The notes: generated by a model not told the origin, from the sequence alone. A DNA stretch of 64,000 nucleotides from Methanobacterium_C sp963845285 (GCA_963845285.1 CAWJRO010000016.1:1-64000); one strand, 5' to 3'. Numbered from the stretch's first letter, positions 34,323 to 44,480 are shown. Program-made: numbers and translations.

Positions 34323-35644
34323 ATGGTGAATGAATTGGATGTACCCAACATAACAAATGGCCCAGATCATTACATTAAACCAAAAACTATTAATAATGAT
34401 TTAAAATCCTCCCCTAATTGGAAACAAAATTTTCAGAGTGTTAAAAAAGTTCTTCTGGTTGGTTACAACGGTGCCAACAATACAGGATCTTAAGCTCAGC
34501 TCATTTCCATAATAAAAGATGTACGGGCCGTTTTAGGAGCAGACGTTTATATAACCATTCCAACACTAAATGAGAAAAATCTGCGCCGTTATATCAAATA
34601 AGAATCCAACCTTAAAATCGTGCCAATTCCATCAATTTTCTTTTTTGCACTTAGAAAGCTTGTAAAAGAGCATGATCTGGTTTTACTTGTTGAAGGAAGC
34701 TGTTACATGGACAGATGGACTTCTGCTCTTCTTTGGGCTTTTTTATGGACAACAAAATGTGCAAATTCATTTAAAACACCTTGTATTGCTTATTCAGCCG
34801 ATGCAGGAGATTTATCAACTTTAAATAAGTTCCTTGTTAAAAGGGAAGCTAATAAAACCAGTCTAATCATAACCCCCGGACGAAACTAGCTGCAGATAAA
34901 CTAAAAAAGATAGGGGTCACAACACCCATAAAACATACAGCAGATAGCGCTTTTATCTTCCAAAAAGATGATGTTGACGAAACCATCCTCAAAGATATCT
35001 GGACAAAAGAATCTCTCCCCAAACCCACAGAGGGTGTCGTGGGATTTGCAGTGGTAAATTTTTATCTACGGCCTGTTGTTATAAGACCATAGGATAGAAG
35101 CAAAGACCATTACAAGTGGCCATACTACTTCTCCCGTTCAAAAAAGAGAAGTAAAAAAAGTGACAACCTGGCTACCCGGTGGGCTGCTTTAGCAAACAAA
35201 ATAATAAAAAAACATGGAAAAAGTATTGCACTTATCTGTAGGGAGGAACTGGACGAACCTCTTGCTCTCAATATCACAGGTAAAATGCAACACCCTGAAA
35301 ATGCGCATATATTTACTTCAAGCGAGTTTAACACATCTCAGATGAGAGAAATAATGCATGGCCTTGAATTACTGATTACATCTCGACCATGCAACTGTTT
35401 TATCCCTTGAATCACATGCACCTCAAATAGCAGTTGCACATGACCCCCGTCTAAAAGGACTTTACAATAAACGGGAATTGATAAGGAATCCCTTTTTGAT
35501 TACAGACCTGAAAATGCAGGTGAAATAATGTGGAATGAAATCGAAAAACAGGCAGATGATCTTCTTGAAAATCCAAAAACGATCTACAACAAGTTAAAAC
35601 AGGGTTACAACCAACATTTAATAGGAACAACGAAAAATCGATAG
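34323..35644 (+). pseudogene. Polysaccharide pyruvyl transferase family protein, degraded
   Basis: From ATG 34323 the frames read ...FQSVKKVLLVGYNGANNTGS-stop, then AQLISIIKDVRAVLGADVYI, then after another stop KIVPIPSIFFFALRKLVKEHDLVLLVEGS, and later HYKWPYYFSRSKKRSKKSDN and a C-terminal part up to 35644. The GYNGANNTG-like start, the LVLLVEGS..D segment and the later ALICREELDEPLA and LELLITSRPC are in the order expected for a pyruvyl transferase/glycosyltransferase-like family. At least four stops and shifts break it. Inactive. Confidence 0.7.
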
Positions 35645-35689
35645 TTTTAAAAGGAATTTTTGATTGAAAGAGGACGGGAGGTAAGACCT

Positions 35690-36684
35690 ACCATATTTTT
35701 TCGGTACCCAGATTCTATAAGAAAGTCTGGTCCCATATAATGCAAAGTAAACTGGGACAGGTATATATATGTAGATAAAGAGGAAGGCTTTAAAAAAGAT
35801 ATACTTCAAAGAATATTGAAAAACGCCATCCTTAAAAATGCAGGTCTTGATGCATGTGCCCAGTTAATTGTTGGTTCTGCACCTATAAGTGAAGATCTCC
35901 TCATGTGTTACAAAGAGTTAGGTATTGAAGTTCACAATGCTTACGGCCTAACTGAAGCACCACTTGTTACCATAAATCATTTGGAAGCCAATAAAATAGG
36001 AACTGTGGGTGAACCCATCCCCTTAGATGTGAAAATAAAAAGTGACGGCGAAGTGATGGTACGTGGGTCTCAGGTAACATAGGGTTACTTCAATGATAAA
36101 TCCCGTAACGATCTCTTATTTAAAGATGGGTGGTTTCTTACAGGTGACTATGGTTATCTAACTCCTGAAGGAAGTCTTGTGATAACAGGACGTAAAAAAG
36201 AATTGACTGTCAACACTTACGGGAAAAGTATCAGTCCATTGAAAATTGAATCAATTTAAAGGATATAGACTGTGTATCTGAGGCCATTGTGTTTGGAAAT
36301 GACAAACCGTACTGTATTTCGTTGATATGGGTAGATGAAGATGTAAAATTAGAGCACATTGATAGAGCTATAAAAAAAGTGAATTCTAAGCTTTCCCATC
36401 CAGAAAAGATAAAACAGTGGGTAGTTTTAAAAAACGATCTATCCATAGACAAGGGTGATTTGACAGCAAACCTCAAACTTAAAAGAAAAAACATTATTAA
36501 ACACTACCAAAATCTTATAAAATTTATGTACACAAATTGGGATGCAGATAAATATTCAGGTGAATGCATTCCAGAATGTGAATACCTTAAAAAAAATAGT
36601 ATTAGTAAGGAAAAAATCCCCGAAGACATCTTGAAACTAGGCACCATACAGTTAAGAAGTGCAAGGAACAACCATGAGCATTAA
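35690..36684 (+). pseudogene. AMP-binding acyl-CoA synthetase, 5'-truncated and interrupted
   Basis: Only the second half of an acyl-adenylate enzyme remains: VPRFYKKVWSHIMQSKLGQ, then after a shift AQLIVGSAPISEDLLMCYKE, then NAYGLTEAPLVTIN (motif with YGxTE), GTVGEPIPLDVKI, a stop, GYFNDKSRNDLLFKDGWFLT, GDYGYLTPEGSLVITGRKKE, another stop, and a C-terminal domain. The first ~250 residues with the P-loop-like AMP motif are absent. The terminal frame (36289-36684) is still open but is only a fragment. Confidence 0.75.
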
Positions 36685-36725
36685 ACTACCATGAGCATTA
36701 AACTAAAAATATTATCCATCTTGGT

Positions 36726-36890
36726 GGGACAGTTCCCCTGAAAAAAGAAGATGTGCCTTCAATGAAGCCTTCATGGCTGCCGGAGAGATTGTGGGTTGCT
36801 GATCTCTCACTTGCTCCCCGCTCACAGGGGCTCCCAACCATGTTACTGGCTTCAGCCATGGCTTTAAGGGTGGCAAGGAAAATTATATAG
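36726..36890 (+). pseudogene. Short gene remnant
   Basis: A 54-codon open stretch without its own start: GTVPLKKEDVPSMKPSWLPE, RLWVADLSLAPRSQGLPTML, LASAMALRVARKII-stop. The ADLSLAPRSQGLPTMLLASA part is reminiscent of acetyltransferase-type sequence, but this is weak. Just before it lies a 17-bp tandem duplication (actaccatgagcattaa). It continues the decayed block from 34323. Confidence 0.35.
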
Positions 36891-37028
36891 GACTAATCAT
36901 TATGGGTGGTCTTAGATATGACAAAAACACATTTAGTAACAAAGGAATATATTCAGGATCAAATGAACAATGTTACGAAAATAAGGAAAAATAGGATAAA
37001 CAGTTACTATGCACAAAGGAGATATTAA

Positions 37029-37802
37029 ATGAAAATATTAGCAATAATTGGAAGCCCCAAGGGTAAGGGTAACAGTTACAAGGTTACAAAAGAAGTTGAG
37101 GAAAAAATGAAATGCCTGGATGATGTGACCTTTGAATATCTTTTCCTCAAAGACGTTGATCTACAAATGTGCCGTGGATGCTTTTCATGCGTCATTAAGG
37201 GGGAAAATTTTTGCCCTATTAAAGATGACAGGGCCGAAATTGAGGATAAAATGCTTAAATCAGACGGCATCATATTCGTAACACCTTGCTACTGCCAGAA
37301 CGTATCAGCACTCCTGAAAAACTTTATAGACCGTTTCTCCTATGTATTTCACAGGCCGCGCTTTTTCAATCAGAAAGCCATGGCTTTAGCCACAACAGGA
37401 GGTGCAGGGTTAAAGGAAACTTTAAACTATTTATCCAAGCTTGAAGTTTGGGGATTTGGGCCAGTAACTAAACTTGGTTCTATTTGTGCACCATGGCCCG
37501 CATCTGAAGGTCTTAAAATTAAAAATAAGAAAAAAATAGTCGAATCTACAGAAGAGTTCTACAAAAAGCTTAAGGGGCAGAAACATCCCTCTCCAGGATT
37601 TAACCAATATATGCACTTCAGGTTCATGAAAATGACCTCAAACATGAAAGAATATTTACCTGCAGATAACGAGTTTTATAAAGATAAAAAGGACTTTTTT
37701 TATCCAGTTAAAATTAATCCTTTCAAGAAGGGGTTTACATCACTCATGATTAAAATTGCCATGTTCATGATGAAGGATATGGAACCTGAGGATGTTAAAT
37801 AA
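37029..37802 (+). CDS. Iron-sulfur flavoprotein / NADPH-dependent FMN reductase family
   Basis: 257 residues with a flavodoxin-like fold. The FMN phosphate loop is IIGSPKGKGNSYKVTKE; the middle has the cysteine set MCRGCFSCVIKGENFCPI (CxxCxxC...C), expected to bind a 4Fe-4S cluster; TPCYCQNVSALLKNFIDRFS is the next conserved segment. Such proteins pass electrons in methanogens and clostridia. The C-terminal 80 residues are less conserved. A GGAGAT site precedes the ATG. It is the first intact gene after the decayed block. Confidence 0.87.
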   Translation: MKILAIIGSPKGKGNSYKVTKEVEEKMKCLDDVTFEYLFLKDVDLQMCRGCFSCVIKGENFCPIKDDRAEIEDKMLKSDGIIFVTPCYCQNVSALLKNFIDRFSYVFHRPRFFNQKAMALATTGGAGLKETLNYLSKLEVWGFGPVTKLGSICAPWPASEGLKIKNKKKIVESTEEFYKKLKGQKHPSPGFNQYMHFRFMKMTSNMKEYLPADNEFYKDKKDFFYPVKINPFKKGFTSLMIKIAMFMMKDMEPEDVK

Positions 37803-37979
37803 GATTTAATCTGTTGATATTCTTTCAATACCTCTTTAAGTATCTAAAAAATAATAATTCCAACAAGTCAAAAAAAAAGAATTAAAGGATTTTTATAAAA
37901 AATTATGGAATAGATTTTTAATAAAATGAAATAAATGTCTATAAAACGAAATAAGATCTATTTTTTAAAAGGTGTAACC

Positions 37980-38735
37980 ATGAACGACAATGAAACAAGA
38001 TTTCTTATTCTGAAATACCTCAAAAAGATTCATGATGAAGATCCCGCCCTTGGCGCAAACAGAGCTATGATACTCCAAAAATGTCAAATTCCAGATAAAG
38101 ACCTGGGAAAAAACATGAAGTATCTTAAAAATGCAAAATTAATCGATATAGAGCAACACCTTGGCGGTAACTTCATTGCAAATATTAAAGATAAAGGAAT
38201 CAACATTTTCATTCAGATGGAACAGAAAATCCAGAATCAAAAATTGGAAAATGCTGATAAAGAAGAAGGTGTACTTCCTAATCTAATTACAGAAACAAAA
38301 GATTACGTTGATTCAAAGTTAGAACTGATTGATCCTGAGATATTAACACGTTTAAATTTTATTTATGAAGATGTAATGTCTCAAAATCAAGAGTATGGTT
38401 TTGCAAGAATTGTTTATGAGTGTAAAAATGTGCTTCTTGATTTTTTAGATGCAGTACTTGCTGAGGATTCAAAAAAATGCATTGAAAAACTCCCAAAATG
38501 GGATCAGGCAAAACTTAAGTTAGATTATACTTTAAAAAAATTTGTTGAAGATGAAACACGTAGCCTGCTCTTATCAGAGAGATTCAACTATATTATAGGT
38601 TATTTTAATGCATTAACTGAGTTTATGCAGAAAGGTGGGAAGCGGGAGATAAATTTCACTCTAGAAGATGCAAAATCCTGTTTAATTTACACATATCTCT
38701 TCATGAGAGACATATTAAAACTGATGAACTATTAA
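37980..38735 (+). CDS. Hypothetical protein with N-terminal winged-helix-like region
   Basis: About 251 residues from ATG 37980 (AAAGGTG at good spacing; an upstream ATG at 37935 lacks a site). The N-terminal 75 residues (TRFLILKYLKKIHDEDPALG, NRAMILQKCQIPDKDLGKNM, KYLKNAKLIDIEQHLGGNFI) look like a winged helix of the type that has helix-helix-wing spacing. The rest is helical and may be an all-alpha effector region. Function unknown; no neighbour gives a clue. Confidence 0.65.
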   Translation: MNDNETRFLILKYLKKIHDEDPALGANRAMILQKCQIPDKDLGKNMKYLKNAKLIDIEQHLGGNFIANIKDKGINIFIQMEQKIQNQKLENADKEEGVLPNLITETKDYVDSKLELIDPEILTRLNFIYEDVMSQNQEYGFARIVYECKNVLLDFLDAVLAEDSKKCIEKLPKWDQAKLKLDYTLKKFVEDETRSLLLSERFNYIIGYFNALTEFMQKGGKREINFTLEDAKSCLIYTYLFMRDILKLMNY

Positions 38736-39182
38736 AAAGCCCGTAAAAAATTAATTAAAAATAAATGTTCAAACAAAATTCCAATTTCAACATTTTAAAA
38801 AAATATTAAGAAGTAAAAAGTTTAAAAAAGAAGAGGTTGTCTCAGGATTATTTGTTAATTATATAATTTTCATTATTTTTGAATTTAAAGCTCTTTTTAC
38901 TTTTATTTTTTTGCAAATTTTGAACTATGAGACAACCTCAAGAATTTGTAAAAAGAATTTGAGAGAATTTTTATTAACCTTCATTTACTGTTAATATTAT
39001 GTTTGGAAATAGTTTTATGATATTTATTAACGACTTAATTGATTTATTAAGGGCCAATAATTGTCTTAAATGGCATATTTATTTGTGATAACTAAATTAT
39101 AACTTTTAATATTATTAAATTTTAGAGGTTTTTAGAAATTCTCTTTAATTTGTAAAAAGAATTTAAGATAATAATAAAAAAA
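38736..39182. other. Intergenic between convergent genes, holds MITE copy 3
   Basis: Apart from the MITE-like element at 38833-38939, AT-rich sequence with no frame of interest. In M. thermautotrophicus ehbQ follows ehbP; no ehbQ-like frame is visible here. Confidence 0.5.
38833..38939. mobile_element. MITE-like element copy 3
   Basis: 107 bp, ends gaggttgtctcaggat and ctatgagacaacctc as inverted repeats. Flanking direct repeat aagaa. The minus-strand interior shares gttcaaaatttgcaaaaaaa and ctttaaattcaaaaata with copies 2 and 4, but about one third differs. It sits at the end of the ehb operon. Confidence 0.78.
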
Positions 39183-39446
39183 TTAGGATTTATTTTCGAT
39201 TTGAGCATCGAGTTTGGCCTTGGCCCTTTTGAATGCCGTAAGAAATGTGTCTTCCTCCTTCAGAGGTGTTATTTCAAGGCCTAATTTACGATGTTCTTCG
39301 ATCCAGTCCACTGAAAATATGGGAATATCTATTTTTATGGGTTCTTCAGTTGGGTTTACAACTATTACGTTCCTGTAGGGGAATTCTGTTTCAACTATGT
39401 AACCTCCAACACTTATGATGTGCTGTGGTCTTACAACGAACTTCAT
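39183..39446 (-). CDS. ehbP: Energy-converting hydrogenase B subunit P
   Basis: 87 residues, soluble, beta-rich: FVVRPQHIISVGGYIVETEF, then NVIVVNPTEEPIKIDIPIFS. The assignment rests on its place as the gene after ehbO and on its small size, as known from other Methanobacteriales. Its role in the hydrogenase is unknown. A GGTGATTAA site is in front of the ATG. It is 220 bases from ehbO, a bigger gap than elsewhere in the operon. Confidence 0.78.
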   Translation of the reverse strand: MKFVVRPQHIISVGGYIVETEFPYRNVIVVNPTEEPIKIDIPIFSVDWIEEHRKLGLEITPLKEEDTFLTAFKRAKAKLDAQIENKS

Positions 39447-39666
39447 TTAATCACCAGATGAGTTTGTTTTTGAATCAACATTACGAATCTTTTTAATTTC
39501 ATTTGATCCTAATGAAACTTTTTAATTTTGATCATGAATTAAGGTTTTAAATTAAAGCTTTTAAATTATAGATCTGAAGCCAATTTACATTTGTGGACTG
39601 ATTTCCCTTTGAGATACTGATACCTTATGGATCACCCAAAAAAATGGATGAAACCAGTTTTAGGTT

Positions 39667-40656
39667 TCAAAGGAAAGTTACAACCAGTGCAGCAACTCCA
39701 ATGATGGAAGAACCTACAACCACCGGATAAAACTGTCTGTATGTGAATATTGGTGAAAATGCACTTACACTTGCCATCAATACCGGGAATATAAGTACAA
39801 CAGCCAGGCTTATGATCGAGTGCCAGTCCATGAGGTTTGGTGGTATTCCTAAAAACAGGGTTGTAAATAGGGTTGCAAGAACCACCATCAGGAAACCTCT
39901 GCTTATATAAACATATGCACGGGATTTAGACGCATATTCCAGTAAAGGTCCTTCTATAACATCTGCTTTAGCTTTGAGTATTGAGAATGGGTACTCGTTG
40001 AGGAGTATCATGTAACCTATGAAGAACACCACGGCTCCAATTATACCTGCTAAACTAAAAAGTACAGGTCCGTGAATCTGCTGATATGCAACTATGTCAC
40101 TCAAGTACAGACTTTTAGTCATTAAAACCGGTACAAAAATTGCTATGTATAACGGGAAAGAACCAAATGCTATAAGACGAAATGCCCTCTTTGTACTGAG
40201 TTCCTCCAAGAATGACCTCTGTGTTTCCGGATGTTTGGCTCCCCTAACAATGTCAGGAAATGCCATTCTGAGGGATAGAACTGATTTTGATAGTGAGCCC
40301 ATGAACATGTATATGACTTCTTCTATCTTTAAAAGCCCAACTATTCCAATTATACTTGCAAGAGCAGCAAAAGAGTACATCTGGGGCATCATAAAGAGCA
40401 AGATGAACACTACGGATAAGATACTTATAATAGGTAGTGCGTTGTACAGTCTGGGCATTTCACTGTTTGGTTTTATAGTCTCTTTGAAGAAGAATTTAAT
40501 TGGAGCCATGAACCCTGGGCTTGATAGGGGTGGGCCTATCCTCTGCTGGATCCTTGCTTGTACGAACTTCCTTTCCAATCCTGGAAGCCATAAACTGACG
40601 AAAAATGCCACTATAAATGTTCCAATTACAGCGATTATTGAGTTTATAACTGTCAT
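39667..40656 (-). CDS. ehbO: Energy-converting hydrogenase B subunit O (NuoH-like membrane subunit)
   Basis: 329 residues with about eight membrane helices. It is related to NuoH/HycD: GLERKFVQARIQQRIGPPLS is the family signature with conserved Glu-Arg-Lys and RIGP, and the matching PFSILKAKADVIEGPLLEYA loop is present. This subunit joins the hydrogenase module to the ion-pumping arm. A GGAGAG site lies before the ATG, and the gene begins 15 bases after ehbN. Confidence 0.92.
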   Translation of the reverse strand: MTVINSIIAVIGTFIVAFFVSLWLPGLERKFVQARIQQRIGPPLSSPGFMAPIKFFFKETIKPNSEMPRLYNALPIISILSVVFILLFMMPQMYSFAALASIIGIVGLLKIEEVIYMFMGSLSKSVLSLRMAFPDIVRGAKHPETQRSFLEELSTKRAFRLIAFGSFPLYIAIFVPVLMTKSLYLSDIVAYQQIHGPVLFSLAGIIGAVVFFIGYMILLNEYPFSILKAKADVIEGPLLEYASKSRAYVYISRGFLMVVLATLFTTLFLGIPPNLMDWHSIISLAVVLIFPVLMASVSAFSPIFTYRQFYPVVVGSSIIGVAALVVTFL

Positions 40657-40671
40657 CTATACTCTCCTTAT

Positions 40672-41817
40672 CTATTTGTCCATCCTGATTATTTTTATTG
40701 CACGGTCTGTGCATGTGAAGCATGGGTCGCACTGAACAATTGAAAGCTGGGCATCTGTTACATGCTGGCCTATGCATGCATACTGCATTGCACCAATGTT
40801 TGTAATTGATGGCGTTCTTATGATGGAGTTTCTGACACGTCCATCCTCAAGTGCGTAGGAATGGTAAAGTGTGCCCCTTGGCACCTCAATGTAGCTTTTG
40901 ATAATGGGTGTGTCCTGCATCTCCCAGCTCCTGTTGGTTATTTTACCCTTGGGTATGTTTGCAATTGCCTGTCTTATTATTTTAATAGACTCAAAAACTT
41001 CAAGGGCACGAACTAGAAGGTTTGATTTAACATCCCCATCATTCTGGGTTATAACATCAAATTCGTATGGGTCATAGACAGCCATATCACGGCGCAGGTC
41101 CTTTTCAACGCCTGTTGCACGTAAAGTTGGGCCGCTGGTACCAAGTTTAATGGCATCTTTTTGAGATAGAACTCCAACACCAGTTATACGGGACATTACC
41201 ATTGGATCTGACACAAATCTGTCTGCGAATGCTGTTATTTTTTCTTCAACTACATCCATACCCTCTTTGATCTTCTGTATCCTCATCTCATCCAGTTCAC
41301 AGCGTGGCCTGACACCGCCTATGATCGGTGCACCGTACTGAACCCTGTTACCTCCGATCATTCCCAGAAGTTCCATAACAGTTTCCCTGATGTAAAACAT
41401 CCTCATGGAAAAGGTTTCATGGCCCAGTACCTCGCATCCGTGGGCTAAATACAACATGTGGCTGTGCATACGTTCGAGTTCTTCCATTACTATCCGGATG
41501 GATTGTGCACGATCCGGTACCTCGATCCCAAGAGCTTTTTCAGTTACCATGCATGAGTTCCAGATGTGGCTGTTGGAACAAATTCCACATATCTTCTCTG
41601 TGAGACTGTTTGCCTTTTCAACAGGAAGACCTTCCATTATTCTTTCAACACCCCTATGGTTAACTCCTACTGTTATTTCAGCATCTTTTACTATTTCATC
41701 TTCAACAAATAATCGCACCCTGTAGGGTTCTAGTGCTGCGGGGTGCACTGTTCCCATTGAGATCTCTGTCTCTATTACATTCCTATCGACCTTTTTATCG
41801 GTTCCCTGGTTATCCAT
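40672..41817 (-). CDS. ehbN: Energy-converting hydrogenase B large subunit ([NiFe] site)
   Basis: About 381 residues. It carries the NiFe-binding ends: EKICGICSNSH in the N-terminal part and CDPCFTCTDRAIKI at the C-terminus, giving the four cysteine ligands. The HxxRGVERIMEG-like helix and other NuoD/HyCE-family blocks are present. Its C-terminus ends shortly after CFTC, with no long cleaved peptide. The ATG at 41817 (after AAGGTG) is chosen over earlier starts at 41850 because the extra residues lack homology. It reduces ferredoxin with H2 together with ehbM. Confidence 0.93.
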   Translation of the reverse strand: MDNQGTDKKVDRNVIETEISMGTVHPAALEPYRVRLFVEDEIVKDAEITVGVNHRGVERIMEGLPVEKANSLTEKICGICSNSHIWNSCMVTEKALGIEVPDRAQSIRIVMEELERMHSHMLYLAHGCEVLGHETFSMRMFYIRETVMELLGMIGGNRVQYGAPIIGGVRPRCELDEMRIQKIKEGMDVVEEKITAFADRFVSDPMVMSRITGVGVLSQKDAIKLGTSGPTLRATGVEKDLRRDMAVYDPYEFDVITQNDGDVKSNLLVRALEVFESIKIIRQAIANIPKGKITNRSWEMQDTPIIKSYIEVPRGTLYHSYALEDGRVRNSIIRTPSITNIGAMQYACIGQHVTDAQLSIVQCDPCFTCTDRAIKIIRMDK

Positions 41818-41896
41818 AAAACTACACCTTTTTAAGCACATTTTTGGCATTATAGCCGTTATGCCCTGTATTTATTAATATTAATATTAATTTTAA

Positions 41897-42343
41897 TTAT
41901 TCAGCATCAAGTAATTTCGGTAGAGCTGCAACTACTCCAGATAATATATCCTCCGGCCTCACCGCACATCCTGGTACCTTTGCATCAACGGGTATTATAT
42001 TATCAACAGGACCCATGATCTCTTCTGAGGGTATATCTCCGTGGATATTCTTGTATACTCCACCCATAAGTGCACATGCGCCTGCAGCCACAACAGCTTT
42101 AGGTTCAGGGATGGCTTTGTATATTTCCCTCAGAGGTTGCTCATTAAGTTTTGTTACCGGGCCTGTAACCACCAGCACGTCAGCTTCCCTTGGATTCCAA
42201 GTTAAGAAGACTTTATATTGCTCTGCATCGTATTTTGGTGAAAGTATGCAGTTCAAGATCTCTATATCGCAGCCGTTACATCCTCCTGTGTACACAAGCA
42301 TTATGTGCACGGCTCTTGCCCTAGAATATGATTTTAAGCTCAT
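41897..42343 (-). CDS. ehbM: Energy-converting hydrogenase B small subunit (NuoB-like)
   Basis: 148 residues, the small hydrogenase subunit with one 4Fe-4S cluster. Ligands fit the pattern GGCNGCDIEIL (CxxC), GACALMGG and KVPGCAVRPEDIL. VLVVTGPVTKLN is another marker of this family. It pairs with ehbN and sits upstream of it in the operon. Confidence 0.93.
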   Translation of the reverse strand: MSLKSYSRARAVHIMLVYTGGCNGCDIEILNCILSPKYDAEQYKVFLTWNPREADVLVVTGPVTKLNEQPLREIYKAIPEPKAVVAAGACALMGGVYKNIHGDIPSEEIMGPVDNIIPVDAKVPGCAVRPEDILSGVVAALPKLLDAE

Positions 42344-42403
42344 ATAATCCCTCTTTAAGGTTATTGTGATTTTAGTATCTTACTCAGTTATTAATTAATC
42401 CCT

Positions 42404-42889
42404 TTAATCCTTTCTCTTTTTTATTATGGTTGAATCTGAAAGGAATTGGGCTATAAATGCAATTTTATCTTTTGATATTTTAACTGGCTTTTCAAGGAGC
42501 TTTGATATGTCTGATTCCACCACACCAACATCATTTGGATGTATGGTTCCTGCTTCCCCAAATAGGGCGTACAATGGGCAGAAATCGTGGCAGTTGTAAC
42601 AGTGAACACATTTTAGTTCGTCAATTTCAGGTATCTGCCTTTTTACGAGACCTTCCATGAGCTCAACCGGTTCTTCAAGGGGTATCATAGAAATTGCATC
42701 GGTTGGGCATGCGTTGCAGCATCCACCGCATCCTATGCACTGTACCTCCGCCACCTTATCCGTTGGAACTATTTTGCCTTCAAGGATTTTATTTCGTAAT
42801 TCCATATCTGTAACACGGTCCGATGCAAAAATAATCCTTTTTATGTTGCTGTATGCTCCCTCCAGGAATATTGTGATTAAATTTTTCAT
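42404..42889 (-). CDS. ehbL: Energy-converting hydrogenase B subunit L (two-cluster ferredoxin)
   Basis: 161 residues. Two 4Fe-4S motifs of the CxxCxxCxxxC type: CIGCGGCCNACP and CVHCYNCHDFCP, about 40 residues apart. It likely relays electrons between the hydrogenase pair and polyferredoxin ehbK. It overlaps the end of ehbK by four bases (ATGA), so the two are translated together. Confidence 0.9.
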   Translation of the reverse strand: MKNLITIFLEGAYSNIKRIIFASDRVTDMELRNKILEGKIVPTDKVAEVQCIGCGGCCNACPTDAISMIPLEEPVELMEGLVKRQIPEIDELKCVHCYNCHDFCPLYALFGEAGTIHPNDVGVVESDISKLLEKPVKISKDKIAFIAQFLSDSTIIKKRKD

Positions 42890-44268
42890 TGTGATACCTC
42901 AAACTCCCTTTCAAATAGTATGGCCCTTGCAGGACATGCATTGGAACATGCACCGCAGTATGTGCATTTAGAATCATCTACAACTATTTTACCATCTTCT
43001 GTCTCTTTTATGGCCTCTTCTGGGCATATTTTGGTGCAGAGCTTGCAGTTCATGCACAGCTTATCCTCAACCAGTGTGAAACCGTCTTTTATGGACTTTT
43101 TGTACATTGTGGTTTTTGGAATAGCATTTACGGGGCAGTGAATGGCACATTTCTCACAGAGTATACATTTTTCAGTATCCACCTCAATTGAACCTTTTTT
43201 AAGAGTTATGGCATCTTTTGGACACATTTCTGCACACACTCCACAAGATATGCAGTCTTCTGATACTTCACCAGCCCATTTGACGTCTTGGAAGCTTCTG
43301 GCCTCGTTGACATCACATGCTTTAACACATCTACCACATGATACACAAAAACCTTTTATTTTACGTTCTGGCTCATCTGCAAGTCTGATTGTTCCTACGG
43401 GACAGACATCAATGCATTCCATTGTGCTGCATTCCTCACAGAGGGTTGGGTCGTAGCGAAGTTTTCCATCAACCATTTTTAAAGCACCATGGGTGCATGC
43501 CTCAGCACATAAACCGCAGTTCAAACAGGACACAATTTTGCCTTCTATTTCTTCATCTGGTTCTGGCTTCCTGATTTTAACTTCAAAGTCATCAATGTAG
43601 ATTGCCTTGTTAGGGCATTCTTTTACACATTTAAGACATAATGTGCATTTTTCAGGATCTATGGTCGTGTCTTTTATCGCACCTGCAGGACAGACATCTT
43701 CACACACTCCACACTGTGTACATTTACTTTCAAGGTTCACATCAACCATTATGGCATCTGTTGGGCAGTAGTACTGGCATCTTCCACACAGCGTGCATTT
43801 TTCAGGGTCTGTGACCACGTTTGTCCTTTGAGCTTCTTCTTCTTTCTTGTGGACTTTAACTGTTGGTTGGAGTGTTAAGTTTAGGGATTCAAGGAAATTG
43901 AGTTGTCTGTCTTCTATGACATCGTAAGCGTCAATCCTTGCTTTAAGTGGACAGGCGTCCACGCATATTCCGCATCTTGCACATATCCCCTTTACAACTC
44001 CATCCTCTATATGTATACTGTTTACAGGACAGGTCATTTCGCAGACTCCACATGCATTGCACCTTGCCCTGTCAACCACGTATCCACCATATTTATTCTT
44101 AAATATGGCCCTATTTGGACAGGCTTCTGCGCATGCTCCACATGTGATACAGCTGAATGCTTTACCTTCTATGAGCCTTATTGCGCCTGTTGGACATTCT
44201 TTAATGCATTCTCCAAGGCCTTCACATTTTTTAGTTGATAAGAACATGATCCTTCTACTCCATTTCAT
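42886..44268 (-). CDS. ehbK: Energy-converting hydrogenase B polyferredoxin subunit K
   Basis: 460 residues consisting of tandem ferredoxin motifs. I count about 14 CxxCxxCxxxC-type sites, for example CITCGACAEACP, CNACGVCEMTCP, CTLCGRCQYYCP, CISCGVCAEMCP and CTYCGACSNACP. One has an altered spacing (CEECSTMECIDVCP), and the first is CEGLGECIKECP. It would be an electron wire or buffer for the complex. ATG 44268 lacks a site; ATG 44247 (MFLSTKKC, after AAGGATC) is an alternative start. A TATA-like ctttataaaa at about 44415 and the 212-base gap from ehbJ suggest a promoter of its own. Confidence 0.92.
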   Translation of the reverse strand: MKWSRRIMFLSTKKCEGLGECIKECPTGAIRLIEGKAFSCITCGACAEACPNRAIFKNKYGGYVVDRARCNACGVCEMTCPVNSIHIEDGVVKGICARCGICVDACPLKARIDAYDVIEDRQLNFLESLNLTLQPTVKVHKKEEEAQRTNVVTDPEKCTLCGRCQYYCPTDAIMVDVNLESKCTQCGVCEDVCPAGAIKDTTIDPEKCTLCLKCVKECPNKAIYIDDFEVKIRKPEPDEEIEGKIVSCLNCGLCAEACTHGALKMVDGKLRYDPTLCEECSTMECIDVCPVGTIRLADEPERKIKGFCVSCGRCVKACDVNEARSFQDVKWAGEVSEDCISCGVCAEMCPKDAITLKKGSIEVDTEKCILCEKCAIHCPVNAIPKTTMYKKSIKDGFTLVEDKLCMNCKLCTKICPEEAIKETEDGKIVVDDSKCTYCGACSNACPARAILFEREFEVSQ

Positions 44269-44410
44269 TTAGATAATGGTATGAGACTCCAAATTAGATT
44301 TAAAATCCTATTTTTTTTTAATTTCCTTGAGATCTTATCCCAATTTCGTTCTCGAATTATTATTTTTAAAGTTCATTTCCTTCCTATTATTATTTGTTCA
44401 AAAATTTTAG

Positions 44411-44425
44411 AAAATTTTATAAAGT
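44411..44425 (-). promoter_or_regulatory. Possible internal promoter before ehbK
   Basis: In the 212-base gap between ehbJ and ehbK the minus strand reads aaactttataaaattttc, a TATA-type element about 150 bases upstream of the ehbK ATG. This is the largest internal gap of the operon up to this point. Weak evidence. Confidence 0.3.
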
Positions 44426-44480
44426 TTAATTTTTTTATAATCTTTCCCCAATTTTCAATTTATTACAACTTTTGCCCCTA

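Noticed and set aside
36289..36684. Independent 131-residue protein
   Set aside because: It is the C-terminal domain of the interrupted acyl-CoA synthetase and starts inside that domain.
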